Source: DATHTC01 sp963746805
GTDB taxonomy: Bacteria; Actinomycetota; Thermoleophilia; Gaiellales; Gaiellaceae
Length of the DNA stretch: 64,000 nucleotides
Direction: 5' to 3'
Assembly: GCA_963746805.1 (NCBI GenBank)
Contig: CAVVCQ010000001.1
Location: 930,001-994,000 of the forward strand
Of the stretch, positions 1-7,383 are shown in pieces; position 1 is the first letter of the stretch; every line of letters starts with the position of its first letter. Made by a program: the position numbers and the translations under genes. The notes beneath the pieces are model-generated. The model was not told the DNA's origin. It saw only the letters and a program-made list of their open reading frames with translations, and searched no databases.

Positions 1-1
1 C

Positions 2-931
2 GACATCGTCCTCCGGCTCACGAGCATCCCGGCCACGATCCTGATCGTCGGCGCCGGCGTGATCGGGATCGAGTTCGCCTCGATGTTCGCCGCGCTCGGG
101 TCGCGCGTGACCGTGGTCGACCTGAGGCCGGAGATCCTCGACTTCGCCGACCGGGACGTGGTCGAGGCCCTGCGCTACCACCTGCGCGACATCAACGTCA
201 CCTTCCGCCTGGGCGAGCGCGTCGAACGCGTCGAGGAGCACGAGTCCGGGACGCTGACGACGCTCGCGAGCGGCAAGCAGATCGCCGCCGACGCCGTGTT
301 CTACTCCGCAGGGCGTCAGGGCGCGACGGAGGCGCTCGCGCTCGCGAACGCCGGTCTCGAGAGCGACGACCGGGGCCGGATCGAGGTCGGCCCGACGTAC
401 CGCACGGCCGTGCCGCACATCTGGGCCGCGGGCGACGTCATCGGCTTCCCCAGCCTGGCGGCCACGTCCGCCGAGCAAGGGCGCATCGCCGCGGCGGACG
501 CGCTCGGCCTCGAGCCGCGCTCGCTCGGGCACCACCTGCTCCCGTTCGGGATCTACGCCATCCCGGAGATCAGCTTCGTCGGCAAGACCGAGGACGAGCT
601 CACCGCCGCGTCGATCCCGTACGAGTCGGGGGTCGCGCACTACCGCGAGCTCGCGCGCGGCCACATCATGGGGGAGACGCACGGGATGCTGAAGCTCCTC
701 GTCTCGCCCGTCGACGGCAAGATCCTCGGCGTCCATGCGTTCGGCACGGGCGCCACCGAGGTCGTCCACATCGGCCAGGCCGTGATGGGCCTCAACGGGA
801 CGGTCGACTACCTCGTCGACGCGGTCTTCAACTACCCGACACTCGCCGAGGCGTACAAGGTGGCCGCACTCGACGCGGCGAACAAGCTGCGCGCCGTCAC
901 GTCGACGTCGGTCTCGACGCTCGTCCGCTAG
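2..931 (+). CDS. sthA: Soluble pyridine nucleotide transhydrogenase, C-terminal part (5' end outside window)
   Basis: This is a FAD-dependent oxidoreductase that moves hydride between NAD(H) and NADP(H) in the cytoplasm. The visible 309 residues hold the NAD(P)-binding Rossmann motif GAGVIGIEFA, the second FAD contact AAGDVIGFPSLA that is characteristic of SthA, and the C-terminal dimerisation domain ending FNYPTLAEAYKVAALDAANK. About 150 residues, including the first FAD motif, lie upstream of the window. The reading frame is open from base 2. The stop overlaps the stop of the convergent ABC gene by three bases. Other members of the disulfide reductase superfamily (dihydrolipoyl dehydrogenase, mercuric reductase) are less likely because of the GDVIGFPSLA signature. 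Confidence 0.88.
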   Translation, partial: DIVLRLTSIPATILIVGAGVIGIEFASMFAALGSRVTVVDLRPEILDFADRDVVEALRYHLRDINVTFRLGERVERVEEHESGTLTTLASGKQIAADAVFYSAGRQGATEALALANAGLESDDRGRIEVGPTYRTAVPHIWAAGDVIGFPSLAATSAEQGRIAAADALGLEPRSLGHHLLPFGIYAIPEISFVGKTEDELTAASIPYESGVAHYRELARGHIMGETHGMLKLLVSPVDGKILGVHAFGTGATEVVHIGQAVMGLNGTVDYLVDAVFNYPTLAEAYKVAALDAANKLRAVTSTSVSTLVR

Positions 932-2670
932 CGCTCGCCGTGCCACGACTCCCAGAGGGCGGCGTAGGAGCCCTCGCGGGAGACGAGCTCGTCGTGCGTC
1001 CCGAGCTCGCTGAGCAGCCCGTCCTCGACCACGGCGACACGGTCGGCGTCGTGCGCGGTGTGGAGTCGGTGCGCGATCGCGACGACCGTGCGCCCCTGGA
1101 GCACGAGGCCGAGCGAGCGCTCGAGGTGACGCGCCGCGCGCGGATCGAGGAGGGACGTCGCCTCGTCGAGCACGAGCGTGTGCGGGTCGGCGAGCACGAG
1201 GCGAGCGAGCGCGAGCTGCTGCGCCTGCGCGGGCGAGAGCGGGTGTCCGCCGGCGCCGACGGTCGTCTCGAGCCCGTCCGGAAGCGCCTCGGCCCAGTCA
1301 AGCGCGTCAACGGCGGCCAGGGCTGATATGAGCTCGTCGTCACCCGCCGATGGGCGCGCGAGCCGGAGATTCTCGGCCAGCGTCCCGACGAAGACGTGCT
1401 GCTCCTGCGTGACGAGCGCGACCTCCTGGCGTAACGTCTCGAGCGGAAGGTCGACGAGCCGGACGCCTCCGACATCGACCCGTCCGGCGCGGGGCGGGTG
1501 GATCCCCGCGAGGAGGCGTCCGAGCGTCGACTTGCCCGCGCCCGAAGGGCCGACCACTGCGACGCGCTCGCCGGGCGCGAGCTCGAGGTCGATCCCGTGG
1601 AGGACGTCGCGGTCGTCCACGTAGGCGTAGCGGACGTCGTGCGCGCGTAGGCGGTCGTCGTCGGGTTGGTCACCGGTGGCGGCGCGGTCGGCCGGGACCT
1701 TCGCGACCCCGACAAGACGGGCGAACGAGGTCGCGCCGACCTGGATCTCGTCGAGCCATGAGATCAGGCGGTCGACGGGATCGGCGAGCGCCGCGACGTA
1801 CAGCGCGATCGCGGTCACCTCGGCGATCGACGCATTCCCCTGCGAGACCAGCCAGCCGCCCCAGGCGAGCGCCGCCGCCACGGGAAGCGCGTACGCGAAC
1901 TCGGCGGTCGGGAACCAGATCGTCCGCAGGTAGAGCCCGCGCCGCTCCCACCGGTACGCATCCGCGAGGTCGGCGTCGATCCGGCGGACACGCTCCTCGC
2001 CGAGGCGGAGCGCATCGACCGTTCGGCCGCCCTCGACGGTCTCGCCGAGCGTGCCGGCGAGCACGGCGTATGCGGCCCGTTCGGCCAGATAGGTCTGCGG
2101 TGCCCGCCGGAGGTACCAGCGCGTGCCGATGACGAGCGTCGGCACGCCGACGATGCACGGGAGCGCCGCAAGGGGATTGACCCACACGGCGGCTGCGACC
2201 GTCAGCACCGACGTCACGGCCGCGATGAGCGTCTCCGGCACGGCGAACCGGATCGTGCGCGCGAGCGCGTCGACGTCCGCCGTCGTCCGGGCGACGAGGT
2301 CGCCGGTCCCGGCGCGCTCCACCGTCGAGAGCGGGAGCGCGAGCACCCGTCGCATGAAGTCCTCGCGGAGCTCGGCGAAGATCGTCTCGGACAGGACGAA
2401 CGATGCCCGTCGGGCAAGCCAGGTCACGACCGTCTGTACGAGCAGGAACCCTGCGAGGACGAGCACGATCCGGTCGACGTACGCCGTCGTCGTCCCTTCC
2501 GTCACCGACTGGACGAGCTCTCCGAGGAGCAACGGCGCGACGAGACCGGCCGAGGCGGCGGTGGCGTGCAGCGCAACGGTCGCGAAGAGCGAGAGCCGAT
2601 GGCGGCGCGCCAGCAGCCGCGCATGGAGCGCAAGGTCCTCCCGGCCGGCGACGGGCAGGCGCTCGATCAC
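928..2670 (-). CDS. ABC exporter half-transporter (permease + ATPase), catalytic partner of a heterodimer
   Basis: This 580-residue fused exporter has a six-helix membrane domain (about residues 25-310) followed by a nucleotide-binding domain. The ATPase has an intact Walker A (GPSGAGKST), Walker B with catalytic Glu (LVLDEATS) and switch His (AHRL). Its signature motif is degenerate, LSPAQ instead of LSGGQ. GTG was chosen as start because it overlaps the upstream gene stop as GTGA. The upstream gene encodes a half-transporter with the opposite defects, so the two should form one heterodimer with a single consensus ATP site, as known for TM287/288- and BmrCD-type exporters. The substrate cannot be told from sequence; drugs or lipids are usual for this class. 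Confidence 0.85.
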   Translation of the reverse strand: MIERLPVAGREDLALHARLLARRHRLSLFATVALHATAASAGLVAPLLLGELVQSVTEGTTTAYVDRIVLVLAGFLLVQTVVTWLARRASFVLSETIFAELREDFMRRVLALPLSTVERAGTGDLVARTTADVDALARTIRFAVPETLIAAVTSVLTVAAAVWVNPLAALPCIVGVPTLVIGTRWYLRRAPQTYLAERAAYAVLAGTLGETVEGGRTVDALRLGEERVRRIDADLADAYRWERRGLYLRTIWFPTAEFAYALPVAAALAWGGWLVSQGNASIAEVTAIALYVAALADPVDRLISWLDEIQVGATSFARLVGVAKVPADRAATGDQPDDDRLRAHDVRYAYVDDRDVLHGIDLELAPGERVAVVGPSGAGKSTLGRLLAGIHPPRAGRVDVGGVRLVDLPLETLRQEVALVTQEQHVFVGTLAENLRLARPSAGDDELISALAAVDALDWAEALPDGLETTVGAGGHPLSPAQAQQLALARLVLADPHTLVLDEATSLLDPRAARHLERSLGLVLQGRTVVAIAHRLHTAHDADRVAVVEDGLLSELGTHDELVSREGSYAALWESWHGER

Positions 2671-4385
2671 GCCGCGTCCTCCTCCTCGCCGCGGGTGACC
2701 GTGAGCCGGTAGTCCGGGCTCTCCCGCAGGAGCTCGCGATGCACGCCGGTCGCCGCGACGCGGCCGTCGGTGAGGAACGCGACCGCATCCGCACGATCGA
2801 GGACGAGTGGGCTTGCGGTCACGACGACCGTCGTCCGTCCCGATCGCGCCTGGCGGAGCCGACCCGCGATCCTCGCCTCGGTGTGCGCGTCGACAGCGCT
2901 CGTGGGCTCGACGAGGATCAGGATCTCCGGGTCGGCGAGCAAGGCGCGGACGAGCGCGAGCCGCTGGCGTTGGCCGCCGGAGAACGAGCGTGCGCGTTCG
3001 TCGACGAGCTCGTCGAGCCCGTCGGGGAGCGCCTCGAGGACGTCCTCGGCCGCCGCGATCGAGACCGCCGCGAGAATGTCGGCGTCGGTCGCACCTCCCC
3101 AGGGATCGAGCACCGTCCGGAGCGTTCCGGAGAACAGCATCGGGTCCGGCTCGCCGACGAGGATGCGCCGCCGCACGGCATCGAGCGGCAGCTCCCGGAG
3201 GGAGACACCACCGAGCGTGGCGCCCGCGGAGTCCGCGAAGCGGCCCAGCCGGTCCGCGATCGCCGCCGACTCGTGCGGGTTCGCCGAGACGACGCACGTC
3301 AGCAGCCCGGGTTCGATCACGAGGCCGGAGTCGGCGTCCGCGACCTCCGAGCCAGGCGGCGGCTCGGCGACGGGTGCCTTCGGGTCTGCCACCGTGGGCT
3401 CGACCGCGAGGACGTCCAGCATTCGCCGCGCGCCGACGACCGCGCGCGTCACCTTGTCCACCGCTTCGGCCGCGGTGCGCAGCGGGATGACGAGGAACGC
3501 CGCGTAGCCGTAGAAGGCCACCAGCTCGCCGGCGGTGATGCGGCCCGAGAGCGCAAACCGGGCGCCGATCCAGGTCACGAGGACGACGAAGACCCCGGGG
3601 AGGAAGACCTGCGCGGCGTCGAGCGTCGACTGCGGCAGCGCCACGCGCACGCCCGCGATCCGCACCTGCTGCGAGCTCTCGCGGTAGCGGTCGAAGAACG
3701 CCTGCTCGCCGCCGATCCCGCGCAGCACGCGGAGGCCGGCTGCGGTATCGGCCCCGAGCGCGGTGAGGCGGCCGACCTCGTGCCGCTGGTCCCGCTGCCG
3801 CGCCTGCAGCGGCCGGATCACGGTGCCGAGGAGGAGCACGAGCACCGGCACACCGAGCAGCACCAGCAGCCCGAGAACGACGGAGGAGGACAGGAGGATC
3901 ACCGCCACGACGATGTACGAGACGATTGCGCCGGAGAGCCGCGCGGTGATGTCGTACGCGCCGCCGGCCCGCATCGCGTCGTTTGCGACGGTCGCGACGA
4001 CCTCGCCCGTCGAGAGCCGCCCGCGGATCGCGCCGCCGCTGCGGGCGGCATGGTGCGCGACGAGCTGCGAGAGGCGGAACGTTGCCTGGAGCCAGTTGGC
4101 GACGGCGTTCCGGTGGCGCATGACGCCGGCGATCGCCTGCGTCGCGCCGAGGCCGAGCAGGACGAGCGACCACGTGGCGAGCGCGCTGTTGTCGCCCTCG
4201 ACGATCCCGTCCTCGATCGCACGTCCGATCGCGAAGGGCATCAGCGCCTGCGCGAGCATCCAGATGATCCCGAAGACGACCCCGGCGACGAGCGTCGGCA
4301 CCTGGTGCCGGCCGACCCAGACGAGCAGCCGAACGGGCGAGCGCGTGTCCGGGACGCCGGGGTCGGCGACTGGGAGTTGGATCAC
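2667..4385 (-). CDS. ABC exporter half-transporter with degenerate ATPase, heterodimer partner
   Basis: This 572-residue protein has an N-terminal ABC exporter membrane domain and a C-terminal nucleotide-binding domain. The signature FSGGQRQRLAL is canonical. The Walker A region reads SANPHESAA and lacks the Gly-Lys-Ser/Thr loop. Walker B Asp is replaced by Val (ILVEPTS), the Q-loop Gln is absent, and the switch His is Ser (TASPL). It therefore cannot hydrolyse ATP in its own Walker A site, but it can supply the signature motif to the site of the 580-residue partner. It starts at GTG 4385, 60 bases after the dehydratase-like gene, and overlaps the partner gene by four bases. Confidence 0.84.
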   Translation of the reverse strand: MIQLPVADPGVPDTRSPVRLLVWVGRHQVPTLVAGVVFGIIWMLAQALMPFAIGRAIEDGIVEGDNSALATWSLVLLGLGATQAIAGVMRHRNAVANWLQATFRLSQLVAHHAARSGGAIRGRLSTGEVVATVANDAMRAGGAYDITARLSGAIVSYIVVAVILLSSSVVLGLLVLLGVPVLVLLLGTVIRPLQARQRDQRHEVGRLTALGADTAAGLRVLRGIGGEQAFFDRYRESSQQVRIAGVRVALPQSTLDAAQVFLPGVFVVLVTWIGARFALSGRITAGELVAFYGYAAFLVIPLRTAAEAVDKVTRAVVGARRMLDVLAVEPTVADPKAPVAEPPPGSEVADADSGLVIEPGLLTCVVSANPHESAAIADRLGRFADSAGATLGGVSLRELPLDAVRRRILVGEPDPMLFSGTLRTVLDPWGGATDADILAAVSIAAAEDVLEALPDGLDELVDERARSFSGGQRQRLALVRALLADPEILILVEPTSAVDAHTEARIAGRLRQARSGRTTVVVTASPLVLDRADAVAFLTDGRVAATGVHRELLRESPDYRLTVTRGEEEDAA

Positions 4386-4445
4386 GCGGCTGCGAGAGCG
4401 GTGGTCGGCATGCTGAGGAGCGGGACGGCGTCCCGCCGCTCGATC

Positions 4446-5412
4446 CTAGCGATGCGCGCCGAGGGCGTCTGCGAGCTGTGCGGGGCTGATGTTCCCGCCG
4501 CTGAGGACGAGCGCGACGCGCCTGCCGTGCAGCCGCTCGCGGAGCTTCAGGGCCGCCGCGAGCGGGGCCGCGCCGGCGTGCTCGGCCAGGTTGCGTGTGT
4601 GCTCGAGCATGAGCACGATCGCGCGCCGGATCTCGTCCTCGCTCACCAGCACGAAGTCGTCGAGCAGCTCCCGCATGATCCGCTGCGGGAGCTCGAAGGA
4701 GACGCGCGTCGCGAGGCCCTCGGCCGCGGTCGCCGTGGTGGCGGCGACCGGCTCGCCGGTGCGCCACGCTTCGTACGCGGCCGGCGCGGCTTCCGACTGG
4801 ACGCCGATCACCTCGATCCCGGGCCGCGTCGCCTTCGCGACGACGCACGCCCCGGCCGCGCCGCTCCCACCGCCGATCGGGACCAGGATCGCGTCGACTC
4901 GTGGCACGTCCTCGAGAAGCTCGAGCGTGCCGGTGCCGACGCCGGCGATGAGCAGCGGCTCGTTCCCGGAGTGGATGTAGCGGTAGCCGTGCTCCGCGGC
5001 GAGCGGCCTCGCAGTGCTCCCGCGCCTCGTCGAAGTCGGCGCCCTGCACGATCAGCTCCGCGCCGAGCGCGCGCATCGACGCCAGCTTCACGGGGTTCGC
5101 GCCCTCGGGAACGCAGATCCGCGCGGGCACGCCGAAGATGCGCGCGGCAAACGCGACCGACTGGCCGTGGTTGCCGGTCGAGGCCGCGATCACGCCGCGC
5201 TCGCGCTCGGATGCGTCGAGGTGCGAGACGAGGTTGACCCCGCCCCGGACCTTGAACGCGCCGACCGGCAGGTGGTTCTCGTGCTTGACCCGGACGTCGG
5301 CGCCGACGAGCTCGCTCAGCCCCGGGTACGGATACGTGGGCGTCCGCGGGAGGTGCGGCGCGATGCGGCGCCGGGCCTCGAGGACGTCGGCGAGCGTGAC
5401 CGGCGTGCTCAG
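4446..5412 (-). pseudogene. Threonine/serine dehydratase-like PLP enzyme, interrupted by a +1 frameshift
   Basis: The two halves match fold-type II threonine ammonia-lyase. The first half holds the PLP-lysine region KHENHLPVGAFKVRGG and the STGNHGQS loop. The second holds the phosphate-binding loop IGGGSGAAG and the C-terminal SGGNISP. They lie in different frames, and removing one base near 5004 joins them smoothly (EHCEA then LAAEHGYRYIHSGNEP). Joined, the protein is about 321 residues, normal for catabolic or TdcB-like enzymes without a regulatory domain. No ATG, GTG or TTG exists upstream in frame. The best start is CTG 5412, overlapping the TGA of the holin-like gene. The frameshift may be a sequence error. 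The enzyme would convert threonine or serine to 2-oxo acids. Confidence 0.75.
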
Positions 5413-5813
5413 TCGGTCGCCAGGCGCTCGTCGCTGCCGCCGAAGGCGCCGCCGACGATCATTCCGAGGATCCAGTTCACGAGCCACACGACGATGGTCG
5501 CGCCGACGTACGTCCAGAAGCCGTCGATCGAGAAGTCCGGCGCGATCCACTCGGCCAGCGCGAGCATCGCCACGTTGAGCACGAAGTAGAACAGCCCGAA
5601 CGTGATGAGGATCAGCGGCAGCGTCAGGAGGGCGAGGATCGGCTTCAGGATCGCGTTCCCGAGGCCGAGCACCGCCGCCCCGAGCAGCACCGGGCCCCAG
5701 CGCTCGATCTCCACGCCGTCGAACAGCCAGTCGATGACGAGAAGGGCGACGATGTTGACGCCCCAGCCGATGAGGAGCAGCAGCACGAGTTCGAAGCCGG
5801 GTCCCCGACGCAC
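5409..5813 (-). CDS. Phage holin family IV-like (YvlD-type) membrane protein
   Basis: This 134-residue protein has four hydrophobic helices and small polar loops. It matches the actinobacterial 'four-TMS phage holin superfamily IV' pattern (LLIGWGVNIVALLVIDWL, then LGLGNAILKPILALLTLPL). Despite the family name, these chromosomal proteins are ordinary membrane proteins of unknown role and no phage genes are near. It is the first gene of the leftward set with the dehydratase-like and ABC genes. The start is GTG 5813. Confidence 0.7.
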   Translation of the reverse strand: MRRGPGFELVLLLLIGWGVNIVALLVIDWLFDGVEIERWGPVLLGAAVLGLGNAILKPILALLTLPLILITFGLFYFVLNVAMLALAEWIAPDFSIDGFWTYVGATIVVWLVNWILGMIVGGAFGGSDERLATD

Positions 5814-5905
5814 GGCGGGGAGTATCCGCGGGAAGCGTGGCCGCGGTCAAGCGGGAGCCGTCTCGGGCGCCGCGACGGTGCGGGTAGCGTCACGGCTCGC
5901 GAACC

Positions 5906-7378
5906 GTGGTCGAGCACCCCTTCATCTACGAGCTCAACACCTGGGTCTGGCTCGAGGAGCTGCGCGGGCAGCTCGGCGCGGAGATCGGGCTGGAGGACGT
6001 GCCGGCAGCGGAATGGGACCGGATCGCGACGCTGGGGTTCGACGCGGTGTGGCTGATGGGAGTCTGGGAGCGGAGCCCCGCGGGAACCGCGATAGCCCTG
6101 CGCAACGAGGGCCTCCGTGCGGACTTCGAGCGGGCCCTGCCCGGCTTCACCGTCACCGACGTCGTCGGCTCGCCGTACTGCATCCGCGACTACGCCGTGG
6201 CGGACCACCTCGGCGGCCCGGATGGTCTCGCCGCGGCGCGCGAGGCGCTCGCGGCGCGCGGGCTCGGGCTGATCCTCGACTTTGTGCCCAACCACGTCTC
6301 GCCCGACCACCGGTGGACAGAGGCGCACCCCGAGTACTTCGTCCAGGGCGGGGAGGAGGACCTCGAGCGCGACCCGGCGTCGTTCGTGCGCGTGGGCAAC
6401 CGCGTGCTCGCGAACGGCCGCGACCCGTACTTCCCCGCCTGGCCCGACGTCGTGCAGCTGAACGCGTTTTCGCCGGCGCTGCGCGGCGCCGTGATCGAGA
6501 CGCTGGGCGCGGTCGCCGAGCAGTGCGACGGCGTCCGCTGCGACATGGCGATGCTCGTGATGAACGGCGTCTTCGAGCGCACGTGGGGCGAGCGCGCCGG
6601 TCCGCGCCCCGACGACGACTACTGGCCGACGGTGATCCCTGCCGTCAAGGCGCGTCGGCCGGAGTTCGTGTTCGCGGCCGAGGCGTACTGGGACATGGAG
6701 TGGGGGCTCCAGCAGCAGGGCTTCGACTACTGCTACGACAAACGCCTCTACGACCGCCTCGCGCACGAGGACGCCGGGTCGGTGCGCGGGCACCTGACCG
6801 CGGATCCGGCGTACCAGCGCAGGCTCCTGCGGTTCGTCGAGAACCACGACGAGCCCCGGGCAGCGGCGACGTTCCCGCCCGCGAAGGCGCGCGCCGCCGC
6901 CGTCGCGACGCTGACCCAGGCCGGCGCCCGCCTGGTGCACGAGGGCCAGCTCGAGGGGCGGACAGTGCGCGTGCCGGTGTTCCTCGCGCGCCGTCCGGAC
7001 GAGGAGCCCGACACGGACCTGCGCGCCTTCTACGAGCGCCTGCTCGGCGCGCTCCGCGACCCCGTCTTCCGCACCGGCGAGTGGCGGCTCGGCGGCGCGA
7101 GTGGGTGGGAGGGCAACGACGCGTGGCGGAGCCTCGTCGCCTGGGGCTGGCGCGACGACGGGCCGCGCAAGCTCGTGATCGTCAACCTCGGCGACGCGCC
7201 GTCGTCCGGGCACGTCTCGCTGCCGTGGGACGACCTGCGCGGCCGCTCGTGGCGGCTCGAGGACGGCACGACCGGCGAGGTCTACGAGCGCAGCGGCGAC
7301 GACCTGCGCGACGGGCTCTACGTCGCCCTCGACCCCTGGGCCTGGCACCTGTTCGACCTCACACCGCTCGAGGAGTGA
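5906..7378 (+). CDS. GH13 alpha-amylase-family glycoside hydrolase, cytoplasmic
   Basis: This 490-residue TIM-barrel enzyme carries all four GH13 blocks: DFVPNH, GVRCDMAML with the nucleophile Asp, FAAEAYW with the acid/base Glu, and ENHDE. A short beta-sandwich tail follows. There is no signal peptide, so it acts inside the cell on alpha-glucan or maltose/trehalose-like substrates. The GTG start at 5906 lies just before the conserved FIYELNTWVWL strand. The GH63-like gene follows after five bases, so the two are co-transcribed. Exact specificity (amylase, transferase or hydrolase) cannot be read from the sequence. Confidence 0.82.
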   Translation: MVEHPFIYELNTWVWLEELRGQLGAEIGLEDVPAAEWDRIATLGFDAVWLMGVWERSPAGTAIALRNEGLRADFERALPGFTVTDVVGSPYCIRDYAVADHLGGPDGLAAAREALAARGLGLILDFVPNHVSPDHRWTEAHPEYFVQGGEEDLERDPASFVRVGNRVLANGRDPYFPAWPDVVQLNAFSPALRGAVIETLGAVAEQCDGVRCDMAMLVMNGVFERTWGERAGPRPDDDYWPTVIPAVKARRPEFVFAAEAYWDMEWGLQQQGFDYCYDKRLYDRLAHEDAGSVRGHLTADPAYQRRLLRFVENHDEPRAAATFPPAKARAAAVATLTQAGARLVHEGQLEGRTVRVPVFLARRPDEEPDTDLRAFYERLLGALRDPVFRTGEWRLGGASGWEGNDAWRSLVAWGWRDDGPRKLVIVNLGDAPSSGHVSLPWDDLRGRSWRLEDGTTGEVYERSGDDLRDGLYVALDPWAWHLFDLTPLEE

Positions 7379-7383
7379 TCGCC

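Noticed and set aside
5409..5813. Holin name taken as a sign of a prophage
   Set aside because: This holin-like family is common on actinobacterial chromosomes and no lysin, portal, capsid or integrase gene is near.
928..5850. A 1640-codon open frame on the minus strand
   Set aside because: It is a chance read-through joining the frame of the 580-residue ABC gene with parts of three upstream genes in other frames; GC-rich third positions keep false frames open.
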